Positions 1-7,002 of a stretch of DNA of 64,000 nt are shown in pieces (positions within the stretch are counted from its first letter, which is position 1; the number at the start of each line of letters is the position of its first letter). The stretch is from Oligoflexales bacterium. GTDB taxonomy: Bacteria > Bdellovibrionota_B > Oligoflexia > Oligoflexales > RGVZ01. The translations under genes were made by a program, and so were the position numbers. The stretch is taken from assembly GCA_947494335.1 (NCBI GenBank), contig CANLUT010000002.1, forward strand, positions 710,364 to 774,363. The letters are read 5' to 3'. The notes beneath the pieces were generated by a model. That model saw only the letters and a program-made list of their open reading frames with translations. It was not told the DNA's origin and ran no database searches.

Positions 1-34
1 GTTTTTTGAGGGGTTTACGATTTACAAGTCGCCT

Positions 35-433
35 CTAGGCGACGTGTTGCCCGCCGACTTTAACATTATGAAGTCTACGACGAAGGTTAGAGAGGAGTCG
101 GAAATAATGATTAGAATCCCTTGTCCAGCTTAAAGCATAGGCAGAATGAATCTTCTCGTTGATCGCTACTAACCTCATATTCTCTTTTGTGGCAAGCAGG
201 CCATTCATTTTGGATTCAAATGTTTGCAGCTCAATCTTCCAAGGGGTGCTGGAAGGTGCTGCTTCCGCTTTATTTATGCTGGTTTCTCCGCTATCCTGAG
301 CCGCCTGAGGTGTGTCAGGGTTTTGCGGTAAGGGCGCCGTGACAACCGAGTCACTGGAAGCAGTTTCACTCAAGTGAGGCGTGTCCGAATTCTCGTTAGA
401 GTTTTGATCTACGGTTTTATTTTGCTCTTCCAT
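35..433 (-). CDS. hypothetical acidic-to-basic protein
   Basis: A 132-residue protein that I do not recognise. The first half is Ser/Thr/Glu/Pro-rich and low complexity, probably disordered. The second half (about residues 64-125) is more ordered looking and turns basic, with a run around LLSNLRRRLHNVKVGG. No signal peptide or membrane segment is visible. It is transcribed divergently from the helicase gene, with about 145 bp between the starts. The stop codon lies inside a perfect inverted repeat (positions 28-43, 7-bp arms, 2-bp centre). Function unknown; the length, single start and intergenic promoter space favour a real gene. Confidence 0.55.
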   Translation of the reverse strand: MEEQNKTVDQNSNENSDTPHLSETASSDSVVTAPLPQNPDTPQAAQDSGETSINKAEAAPSSTPWKIELQTFESKMNGLLATKENMRLVAINEKIHSAYALSWTRDSNHYFRLLSNLRRRLHNVKVGGQHVA

Positions 434-578
434 GTGAAAGACCTCACATCAATGTTTCGCGACACTCGTTGTATTGAGGTGGGATCGGCAAATTCTTGAA
501 ATCTATGAGTGTATCCGGCCTTAAAGCGCAAAATGGCGCACTGTATTCGACCGTGTGAATAATGAAAGAAATACAAAA

Positions 579-2228
579 ATGAATCTAGAAAATCATGAAT
601 TTAACTCTGATGCAGCTGATATCGAGGACGTCAATATACCCTCGCCTGCGATTACTGAAATAGCGTCGCCAGTGGCTACTTTTGATGAGGCAGGAGTCTC
701 AGAGGATGTTGCAACTGCTGTGCGAAAAATCGGCTGGACGGCTCCCACCCCTGTCCAAGGCATGTGCCTTCCCTTGACGACTAAAGGCAGGGACGTCGCT
801 GGCTTTGCGCAGACAGGAACTGGAAAAACCGGGGTATTCGTTATCACGGTAGCAGAAAGGTTGCATAAAGATTCCCCGCCAGAACGCAAGCGCCAAGACG
901 TTGCAGTTCCGGAAGTTGTGGTTTTAACGCCGACTCGTGAACTTACCATGCAGATTGACGATGACGCCAAGCGTGTATTGTCTTTGCTGAATATTAAGTC
1001 GGTACCAGTTTTTGGTGGTGTCGACGTTGAAAAACAAGCAGCTGCGTTCAAAGATGGTCCGCGCATGATTGTGGCAACGCCAGGACGCCTGAAAGACTTT
1101 TACCAAAGAAAGATGGTCGATCTCACTCAAGTCAAGATTTTCATCTGCGATGAAGCAGATCGAATGTTCGATATGGGATTTATCGATGATGTGGAGTTCT
1201 TTCTTGATAAGATCCCAGAGGAGTCCCAGAAGCTCCTGTTTTCAGCAACGACAAATGATAATGTCAAAGAACTCGCCTTTGAATACCTGAATCATCCTGC
1301 TTATATATCTGTGAATCCGGAGACAATTACTCCCGAAGCTATTGAGCAGCATGCGATTATTTGTGATTCATCTAACAAATTACGAGTCATGCTAGGGCTT
1401 CTTAAGGAACACAATCCCGTTTGTGCCATTATCTTTACGAACACAAAAATGACGGCTGAGTGGCTACACTATAAGCTGAGCGGGAATGGAATTGATGTGG
1501 ACTTGATCACGGGTGATCTGCCTCAGAAAAAACGCATTCAGCTGATTCAGCGAATTAAAGAAGGCAAGGTACGAGCACTCATTGCCACAGATGTTGCGAG
1601 TCGAGGTCTTCATATCAGCAAGGTCAGTCACGTCTATAATTTCGATGTCCCTGATGATCCAGCCAACTATGTGCATCGAATTGGTCGTACGGCTAGAGCT
1701 GGCGCCAAGGGAAGCTCATACACACTTGTTTGTGAAGACTATGGGGAAAATATTCGGGCGATCCAGGAGATGCTTGGGAGTCAAGTTCACCTCAAGGGGG
1801 AGTGGTTTGATCCCGCTTTTCTTGAGATCAAAGACATTGCAGGTAATCCCTATGCCGCCGGTGGTGCGCTTTATCGTGAACCTAAGGAGCGAGAGGGTCG
1901 CAAAGGCGCGTTTTCCCGGGATGAACGAGGTCCCAGGGGACGACGCGGTGAAAAGGACCATGATCACAAACCCGAGGAGCGATTGCACGGCAAGGCGAAG
2001 CACGGTGATAAAGACCGGTCACAGTTGCGCAAGGACGGTGATAAATTTCAACCAAAAGCTCGCACTCACGAGACTACGGCTCCTCATCGCAGAGGTGCTG
2101 CTACAGGAAGCAAAATTGGACACGCACCCGACAATAAACCCGTCGTATACCGCGCCGAGGGTACTCCGATCGGAGTCATTGGTTGGGTCGTGAAGATTTT
2201 TAAGGCCCTTTTTGGTTTGCGCCAATGA
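579..2228 (+). CDS. DEAD-box ATP-dependent RNA helicase (RhlB/RhlE-like)
   Basis: ATP-dependent RNA helicase that probably remodels RNA during decay or ribosome assembly. Visible motifs, numbered from the ATG: Q-motif GWTAPTPVQ (about 52-60), Walker A AQTGTGKT (77-84), PTREL, ATPGRL, DEAD (191-194), SAT (222-224), IATDVASRG and HRIGRTAR (366-373). The core is complete. A highly charged Arg/Lys/Glu/Asp tail of about 110 residues follows, and the last 18 residues (starting IGVIGWVVKIF) look like an amphipathic or membrane-touching helix, which is unusual. An in-frame GTG at 555 is an alternative start; neither start has a strong Shine-Dalgarno, and I prefer the ATG. The charged tail probably binds RNA. 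Helicase identity is secure; the RhlB versus RhlE assignment is not. Confidence 0.93.
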   Translation: MNLENHEFNSDAADIEDVNIPSPAITEIASPVATFDEAGVSEDVATAVRKIGWTAPTPVQGMCLPLTTKGRDVAGFAQTGTGKTGVFVITVAERLHKDSPPERKRQDVAVPEVVVLTPTRELTMQIDDDAKRVLSLLNIKSVPVFGGVDVEKQAAAFKDGPRMIVATPGRLKDFYQRKMVDLTQVKIFICDEADRMFDMGFIDDVEFFLDKIPEESQKLLFSATTNDNVKELAFEYLNHPAYISVNPETITPEAIEQHAIICDSSNKLRVMLGLLKEHNPVCAIIFTNTKMTAEWLHYKLSGNGIDVDLITGDLPQKKRIQLIQRIKEGKVRALIATDVASRGLHISKVSHVYNFDVPDDPANYVHRIGRTARAGAKGSSYTLVCEDYGENIRAIQEMLGSQVHLKGEWFDPAFLEIKDIAGNPYAAGGALYREPKEREGRKGAFSRDERGPRGRRGEKDHDHKPEERLHGKAKHGDKDRSQLRKDGDKFQPKARTHETTAPHRRGAATGSKIGHAPDNKPVVYRAEGTPIGVIGWVVKIFKALFGLRQ

Positions 2229-2233
2229 GCTGT

Positions 2234-2262
2234 TTGACAGCTGAGGGTGGCGAATATAGAAT
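2234..2262 (+). promoter_or_regulatory. sigma-70-type promoter with adjacent palindromes
   Basis: TTGACA at 2234-2239 and TAGAAT at 2257-2262 are separated by exactly 17 bp, giving a near-consensus housekeeping promoter for the 90-residue membrane protein at 2302. Immediately downstream are two inverted repeats: TTACCG-TTGC-CGGTAA (2264-2279), covering the expected start site, and CAACA-GT-TGTTG (2280-2291) just before the GAGGA ribosome binding site. Either could be an operator or a 5'-UTR hairpin. Confidence 0.65.
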
Positions 2263-2301
2263 TTTACCGTTGCCGGTAACAACAGTTGTTGAGGATAGCT
2301 C

Positions 2302-2574
2302 ATGTCGCAGGTTGTGGTCACAGATGATAGCTTGAAGCAACGTCGCTTGCGCTCTGGTGAGCAGGAGAGGCAAATTGACCGCGAGGGTCAATTCAAGAAG
2401 TGGTTGAAGTCGGATATCACTGGTTTCGATCCTATTGCCGCTCTTGTGGGGTTAGCCGTTCTTCCTGTAGTTGCTGTATGGTATCTCATCGGCTTTCTGA
2501 TAAAATTTTCTATCTACATCGGCATTGGGTTTAGCCGATTGCTGGGATCGCTGTTGAGTTCCTGGTCAAAGTAA
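2302..2574 (+). CDS. small hydrophobic membrane protein, unknown function
   Basis: A 90-residue protein with a charged cytosolic-looking N-terminus (about residues 1-40, rich in Arg/Glu/Gln/Lys) followed by one or two hydrophobic segments (about 44-66 and 66-85). The ATG is preceded by GAGGAT and by a near-consensus promoter with two palindromes in the leader. It lies 73 bp behind the helicase stop but has its own promoter. No family recognised; probably an inner-membrane protein. Confidence 0.6.
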   Translation: MSQVVVTDDSLKQRRLRSGEQERQIDREGQFKKWLKSDITGFDPIAALVGLAVLPVVAVWYLIGFLIKFSIYIGIGFSRLLGSLLSSWSK

Positions 2575-2709
2575 GTTTTTAGGCGATTTTTCCTGCCTCC
2601 TGCGCAAAGTGAATTTTGCTACTGGGGGCTTTTCTCTATACACCAACGCAAGTTTCGATAATGACGAACGGATTTTTGCCTCACATACAGCGGCACGTGT
2701 ATTGCTTTG

Positions 2710-2748
2710 CCTCCCTCTGTGCACTTGTGATTTTTTTGCACGAGGAGG
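2710..2748 (+). promoter_or_regulatory. hairpin that occludes a Shine-Dalgarno (possible RNA thermometer/translation switch)
   Basis: CCTCC (2710-2714), TC (2716-2717) and GTGCA (2719-2723) can pair with TGCAC (2737-2741), GA (2742-2743) and GGAGG (2744-2748). That is a 12-bp stem with two single-base bulges and a 13-nt loop. The 3' arm is the strong ribosome binding site GAGGAGGT of the ATG at 2756. TTTT follows at 2749-2752, so an attenuator or terminator reading is an alternative. The pairing is seen directly; a regulatory role is inferred. Confidence 0.45.
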
Positions 2749-2755
2749 TTTTAAG

Positions 2756-3193
2756 ATGGCAACAACAGTCATTCAGACGAGTGTCGCTGGAGTGCTAGAT
2801 AGACCAAGGCTCTCGCTCGTTCAAAGCTACTTTGTTCGGCGTTCCCATCCTGCTTCATTATTTGTTGAAGCTGCGGGTGCTTCATGGATTATCTATTTTT
2901 TCTGGAATCATTTGTGGGTTGAGTCGTTGTTGGTTCTGCTTTTTTCGAGAGTTATTGCTAATTTTATTGCATTTCGTGCTAACCCTGAAGTCCTAGCGCA
3001 GTCCAGCGTGGGTCGCATTGCACTGCTACATGCACAGCCAATTAACATGTTGATTCAGCTCGTAGGTCTAGTTGGTTTTTTTTATGGATTGTGGACGCAT
3101 GAGGTGAAAGTCATCCTCATGGGCATATCCATTGTTATGCTGGGCCATCTTGTGGGATGGCACCGCGTGGATCGACATTTTGAGCTGAGCTAA
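2756..3193 (+). CDS. multi-spanning membrane protein, unknown function
   Basis: A 145-residue protein starting MATTVIQTS. The start is set by an excellent GAGGAGGT at 2742-2749; the open frame extends further upstream to 2609, but that part has no ribosome binding site. Hydrophobic segments lie around residues 38-58, 95-112 and 115-135, and the C-terminus is His/Arg-rich (GWHRVDRH). It is convergent with the YtfJ-like gene, with only 2 bp between the stops. The preceding 181 bp hold no other gene. No family recognised; the hairpin masking its ribosome binding site suggests translational control. Confidence 0.6.
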   Translation: MATTVIQTSVAGVLDRPRLSLVQSYFVRRSHPASLFVEAAGASWIIYFFWNHLWVESLLVLLFSRVIANFIAFRANPEVLAQSSVGRIALLHAQPINMLIQLVGLVGFFYGLWTHEVKVILMGISIVMLGHLVGWHRVDRHFELS

Positions 3194-3195
3194 TC

Positions 3196-3729
3196 TTACA
3201 GGTTTGCGCGGATCAATTTCATGAGCTCAGAGATTTCCTCTGGATTCATTTTGCCTTTTCTTGCAAAAAGCATCTTCCCACTCTTGTCAAAAATGACAAT
3301 ATTGACTGAGTCATCCTGAAGGTCCCAAGCCTTGACCATCGTTTTGCGCATATCGCGTACGTAGGTTGTGCGCGGAAATTTTTCCTGCTTTTGTTTCAGC
3401 ATGCTGTTGATCATGCTATTCGGGTACCAAGCAGCGGCCATATTGATAATGGCAATACTGTTGTGCTTTTCAAAGGGGAACTTCTCTTGCTCGTATGCTT
3501 GCTCAAGAGGCTCGTTTAACTTTTTTTCTTCCGGATCAATGTAGAAAACGCTGATGACTTTACCCAATTTAGCAATTTCTTCGGAAGACCACGGTTCGCC
3601 TGATACGCGACCGCCAAGGTCGCCCTCAAGTTTGACTTCTGGAGCGGACTGACCGACCGTAAGGGGTAGTGCCATGGCAAGATTTCCGCAGAGAAAAACT
3701 AGGATCGCAAGAAAATAACGCGCATTCAT
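3196..3729 (-). CDS. YtfJ-family periplasmic thioredoxin-fold protein
   Basis: A 177-residue exported protein with a signal peptide of about 20 residues (hydrophobic core FLAILVFLCG, ending AMA-LP). The body resembles the YtfJ family: an N-terminal strand with the VGQSAPEV pattern, a GKVISVFYID strand, a WDLQDDSVNIVIFDKSGK segment near residue 135 and a C-terminal PEEISELMKLI helix. YtfJ proteins have a thioredoxin/redoxin-like fold without a CxxC, and none is visible here. Enteric YtfJ is often labelled a transcriptional regulator, but its true role is unclear. A promoter on the other strand (3752-3780) drives the divergent neighbour. Confidence 0.7.
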   Translation of the reverse strand: MNARYFLAILVFLCGNLAMALPLTVGQSAPEVKLEGDLGGRVSGEPWSSEEIAKLGKVISVFYIDPEEKKLNEPLEQAYEQEKFPFEKHNSIAIINMAAAWYPNSMINSMLKQKQEKFPRTTYVRDMRKTMVKAWDLQDDSVNIVIFDKSGKMLFARKGKMNPEEISELMKLIRANL

Positions 3730-3751
3730 GGGGTTAGCCTCGCAAAAGGAT

Positions 3752-3780
3752 TTGTACTTGTTAGGAGTCTAACGTATATC
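3752..3780 (+). promoter_or_regulatory. promoter with operator-like palindrome in the spacer
   Basis: TTGTAC (3752-3757) and TATATC (3775-3780) are 17 bp apart. The spacer contains the inverted repeat GTTAG-GAGT-CTAAC (3760-3773), placed where a repressor would block polymerase. It drives the small membrane protein at 3812 and sits between that gene and the divergent YtfJ-like gene. Confidence 0.5.
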
Positions 3781-3811
3781 GAGATCCTCGACAAAGATTT
3801 TGAGGTTTTAT

Positions 3812-4072
3812 ATGTCTGATATCCTTACGTCGCGCTTGAAAAATTTCGGAAAAAAAATCGCAGCTGTTGCATTCATTGTTTTGATCTTGATAGGGAACCT
3901 TTGGCTGATCTACAGATTTACTGGAGGCACATTTCCTCAATGGTCGGTCATGGTGTTTGGTGGAGCTGTCGTCGCTGCATTTGCAGGGGGATTATTGATG
4001 ATACCTGCTGCCATTTGGCCTGCTGAAATCAAAGATGAAACTGACGATATTTCGGATAATGACAAAATTTGA
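3812..4072 (+). CDS. small membrane protein, two transmembrane segments
   Basis: An 86-residue protein. ATG 3812 is preferred because TGAGG (3801-3805) sits 6 nt upstream; an in-frame TTG at 3800 would overlap that site. Two hydrophobic helices are evident (about 16-38 and 47-69), followed by an acidic tail (EIKDETDDISDNDK). No family recognised. The gene has its own promoter with an operator-like palindrome and is divergent from the YtfJ-like gene. Confidence 0.55.
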   Translation: MSDILTSRLKNFGKKIAAVAFIVLILIGNLWLIYRFTGGTFPQWSVMVFGGAVVAAFAGGLLMIPAAIWPAEIKDETDDISDNDKI

Positions 4073-4168
4073 AAGCTAATGGCGTTTTTCTGCCCACCGA
4101 TAAACTCTGTGAGGTCGGGTAGAATTTTATTAGGGATTCAATGTGGTCCTTAAAAAGGAAGTATAGAT

Positions 4169-5431
4169 TTGAAAAAATCAAAAGGTGACAAAGAAAAAGC
4201 CATGGCACCATCAATCAAAGCTGCGACAGCTTTGAGCGATTTCTCACGAGGCTCCCTCGACTCTTCTCAGTTGGCTGCACAGCAGCGTGCCGCCATTCAA
4301 GCGGCAGCTTCAGGCTCTTCGGTAGGTCGACGGGCAGGTGACCCCGGCCTTCAGTTGATTCCTGCGCGTCGTGTTCATCACGCATTGGAAAAGGCGCGGG
4401 GAAAAAGTTTGTTAATTTGCATCAAAGGCTATCCAGACCCTGATAACATCGCAGCATCTCTTTGCTTGCAGTGGCTAGCTAGGCACCATGACATCAGAAC
4501 TAAAATTCTTCATTTTGAAGAAATTTCTCATTATGAGAACCGTGCTCTCGTTAAGAAATTAGATATCGAAATTGAGCAATATGATCCGTCAATGGACCTT
4601 TCTAGTTGGGATTATTTTGCGGTGAATGACTCGCAAAACTGTGAACTACCGATAAAGCTACCGGCAGAGTGTCGATTGCTCGTGTTTGTCGATCATCATA
4701 AAAGCTTAGGAACTGTTTCAGGCGAGTTCGTGGATATTCGAGAGGATAGTGGCTCAACGTCCGCAGTTTACGCAGAGTATTTGATCGATGGACCAACAAA
4801 GTTTGATGGTTCGTCCAACGAGCAGACTAAAATTGCTACTGCTATGATGCACGGTATCAGAAGTGATACTGATAATTTTGCAAATGCCACTCCGATGGAT
4901 TATCGCGCCAGTGAGTTTCTGGCGAAGCATATGGACAAGGATTTACTGAACCTCATTTCGAGACAGTCGATTCCGGCAAAAACAATGGATCTCACGCAGA
5001 TCGCATTACAGCGTAAGGACATTAAGGGTACCTTCATGTTCGCTGGCGTTGGCTACGTTCGAGAGGAAGATCGCGATGGTATTGGCCAATGTGCGGACTA
5101 TCTGCTTCATCGCGAGGGGATCGACACCGTTATTGTTTACGGCGTTGTAGGCAATGAATGGATTGATGGCTCACTGCGAACACGCTCACATACACTTGAT
5201 CCAGATCGATGGATCAAAGATGTATTTGGGCAAGATAAAAATGGACAGTTTTACGGAGGTGGGCGCAAAGACAAGGGTGGTTTTCAGATCCCACTCGGTG
5301 TCTTTGCCAATGTCTCTGACAAAGAGTTACTGTGGATTTTGATCAAGAAGACTATTGACGAACTCTTCTATGACAAAATTGGAGTTGACGGTAAGCCTAG
5401 TCACGACGAAATTCAGTCAGGTAAAGTCTGA
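4169..5431 (+). CDS. DHH/DHHA1-family phosphoesterase
   Basis: A 420-residue member of the DHH superfamily, which hydrolyses phosphodiester or phosphoanhydride bonds in nanoRNA, cyclic dinucleotides or pyrophosphate. Visible: a PDPDN motif (about 89-93), replacing the usual N/D-HDADA-like first metal motif; the signature VDHH at about 174-177; and a C-terminal DHHA1 domain with the Gly-rich GGGRKDKGGF. The first 60 residues are an Ala/Ser-rich extension. The start is a TTG with AGGAAG 8 nt upstream; an ATG at 4202 is the alternative. The substrate cannot be read from sequence. It stands alone, not in the rbfA-truB region where NrnA-type genes often lie. It is convergent with the cupredoxin gene. 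Confidence 0.85.
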   Translation: MKKSKGDKEKAMAPSIKAATALSDFSRGSLDSSQLAAQQRAAIQAAASGSSVGRRAGDPGLQLIPARRVHHALEKARGKSLLICIKGYPDPDNIAASLCLQWLARHHDIRTKILHFEEISHYENRALVKKLDIEIEQYDPSMDLSSWDYFAVNDSQNCELPIKLPAECRLLVFVDHHKSLGTVSGEFVDIREDSGSTSAVYAEYLIDGPTKFDGSSNEQTKIATAMMHGIRSDTDNFANATPMDYRASEFLAKHMDKDLLNLISRQSIPAKTMDLTQIALQRKDIKGTFMFAGVGYVREEDRDGIGQCADYLLHREGIDTVIVYGVVGNEWIDGSLRTRSHTLDPDRWIKDVFGQDKNGQFYGGGRKDKGGFQIPLGVFANVSDKELLWILIKKTIDELFYDKIGVDGKPSHDEIQSGKV

Positions 5432-5436
5432 TTCCA

Positions 5437-5835
5437 TCAGTCAACGTTGATGTGACCACCAACGTGCGCCGGATGTAGCTGACAACTAAATTTTATTTTC
5501 TCCTTCTTGCTCGGAGTGAAGGATACCACCTGAGTGGCTTTGCCTCCGACGACAATGTTTTCAGCAAGTCCAGGCAAATTAAAACCATGGGGCTCTGGAA
5601 GAGTATTCACAAGCTCAAGTTCAACTTTTTGTCCTGCCTTAACGTTGATTTCAGAGGGGAGCCAGGTTTTTTTACCGTCAACCAGCTTGTTGGTAACAGT
5701 TACTTTTTGAACTTCCGCCCTATCGGTCTGACTGCTCGCAGCCGCTGGTTTTGCTGTTTTAGTATCTGCCAACGCACTGCCTGATAAAAACGCACACGCT
5801 GCGATTGTGAAGACCAATTTGCTTAATTTTTTCAT
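5437..5835 (-). CDS. exported cupredoxin-like copper protein
   Basis: A 132-residue periplasmic protein with a clear signal peptide cleaved after ALA (about residue 23). The mature part is a single cupredoxin domain. Likely type-1 copper ligands are His83 (EPHGF), Cys118 (FSCQL), and His121 or His124 (HPAH). The Cys-x2-His-x2-His spacing followed by Gly-rich VGGH is typical of short plastocyanin/EfeO-type cupredoxins, but no Met ligand is evident. It lies 65 bp downstream of cutA on the same strand, and both families concern divalent metals, so a shared metal-related role is a reasonable guess. Confidence 0.8.
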   Translation of the reverse strand: MKKLSKLVFTIAACAFLSGSALADTKTAKPAAASSQTDRAEVQKVTVTNKLVDGKKTWLPSEINVKAGQKVELELVNTLPEPHGFNLPGLAENIVVGGKATQVVSFTPSKKEKIKFSCQLHPAHVGGHINVD

Positions 5836-5900
5836 CTGATCAGATCCTTTGTTTGTAAGGTTTCGGAAATTTTAGCCAAAAAACTCATCAGTCCCAAGTT

Positions 5901-6224
5901 TTATTTGGCTTCCGTCTCTTGCAAAATCCATTTTATGTAAGCATCGGATCCGCCCTCGACGGCAATATTTAAAATGCAGGGTGTTTCATAAGAGTGCAGC
6001 TCTTTAATTCGTCTTGTAACACTGGCCGTCAGTGAATGACGGGTTTTGATGATCAAAACACTCTCTTCCGATGACTCAATCTTGTTATTCCAGCGATAAA
6101 GACTGTGCATGCCAGGCAAGATGTTAACGCAGGCGGCTAGGCTGGATTCAATGACTGCTCGTCCAATCGCCCTAGCCTCTTGTGTGTCCTTGCATGTTAC
6201 GTAGAGCAGTTTAATATCGTCCAT
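5901..6224 (-). CDS. cutA: CutA1 divalent-cation tolerance protein
   Basis: A 107-residue protein of normal CutA1 length. It shows the family pattern: a ferredoxin-like strand LLYVTCKD, the ALA/LAACVNILPG segment (about 31-39), YRWNNKIE with a conserved Trp, EESVLIIKT, and the C-terminal Y-x-TP-x-I-L pattern (YETPCILNI) ending WILQ. CutA1 forms stable cytosolic trimers and was linked genetically to copper tolerance; its biochemical role is still unclear. It is divergent from the threonylcarbamoyl-AMP synthase family gene and upstream of the cupredoxin gene. Confidence 0.93.
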   Translation of the reverse strand: MDDIKLLYVTCKDTQEARAIGRAVIESSLAACVNILPGMHSLYRWNNKIESSEESVLIIKTRHSLTASVTRRIKELHSYETPCILNIAVEGGSDAYIKWILQETEAK

Positions 6225-6290
6225 GAATTGGTTTCTTCCTTTCGGGGATTTTGCCGAATATACTAGTCATGTTGGTATTCGGAGACTTAT

Positions 6291-6932
6291 TTGGCAAGTC
6301 ATCTTTACACATGGATAAACCCAGTTCGCGAGTCTCATATCGAGCAGATTTGCGCGGTACTCAGAGATGATGGAGTTGTAGCTCTTGGGCTTGACGTGGC
6401 GTGGGCGTTTGTGTGTGATGCTGCCAGCAGTAAGGCTTTGGACAGAATTCATCGGTTAAAGCCAGAGCATCCTAAAAGTCGTCCTTTTAGTTTAATTTGC
6501 AGCTCCATTTCCATGGCGTCGCGTGTCTGTGCGATTGATGATAGTGCTTACCGTTGGCTGAAGAAATCGCTTCCGGGACCATACACCGTGATTCTTGACC
6601 GTCACGCAAGTCTGCCTCGGCAAATCCATGACAAGCGACGCGAGGTGGGACTTAGAATCCCAGATGATCCCCTGGTGTGGGCTATCGTTGAGAGGCTGGG
6701 TCACCCATTAGCCGCCTCAACCATCCCGGTGGCACAGGGTGAATTCGGAAATGGTCATCCCGGGTTTGGGACCGAGGTTATGGACTCATGGGGGCATGCC
6801 ATCGATTTGGTGGTCGATCTCGGGGATGAAAGTCCTAGGCAAGAGACTACAATCATTGACTTAAAAGGTGGTGTTCCGGAGCTCGTTCGTCTTGGTGCCG
6901 GAGACCCTAGTTCATTTGGGATTTCTTCTTAG
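6291..6932 (+). CDS. Sua5/YciO/YrdC-family protein (threonylcarbamoyl-AMP synthase family)
   Basis: A 213-residue single-domain protein of the YrdC fold. The family makes threonylcarbamoyl-AMP for the tRNA t6A modification. Recognisable: GVVALGLDVAW (the usual G-x-TD-T-x-Y-G segment is altered here to LDVAWAF), IHRLKPEHPKSRPFSLIC (KxR-P.. nucleotide-binding pattern), LPGPYTVILD, VGLRIPDD and PLAASTIP. The altered first motif resembles YciO more than TsaC, so catalysis of t6A is not assured. The start is a TTG with GGAGA just upstream. It is followed after 70 bp by the RuBisCO-like gene. Confidence 0.8.
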   Translation: MASHLYTWINPVRESHIEQICAVLRDDGVVALGLDVAWAFVCDAASSKALDRIHRLKPEHPKSRPFSLICSSISMASRVCAIDDSAYRWLKKSLPGPYTVILDRHASLPRQIHDKRREVGLRIPDDPLVWAIVERLGHPLAASTIPVAQGEFGNGHPGFGTEVMDSWGHAIDLVVDLGDESPRQETTIIDLKGGVPELVRLGAGDPSSFGISS

Positions 6933-7002
6933 GTCAGCTCAGGGGTTGACCTTCCCCAAGTCTCGTCATATCAGAGGGTTTCATTGCATTGAGGGACTCC
7001 TG

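Noticed and set aside
593-1066. 157-codon frame antisense to the helicase gene
   Set aside because: The helicase motifs are conserved on the + strand; the antisense frame shows no domain or ribosome binding site.
1582-2193. 203-codon + strand frame overlapping the end of the helicase gene
   Set aside because: It lies in another frame of the conserved motif V/VI region and charged tail; no protein features.
2609-2755. N-terminal extension of the 145-residue membrane protein
   Set aside because: No ribosome binding site upstream, while GAGGAGGT sits at the proper distance from ATG 2756.
6868-7002. N-terminal extension of the RuBisCO-like protein into the preceding gene
   Set aside because: It overlaps the YrdC-family gene; GAGGGA before ATG 7003 and family length support the shorter form.
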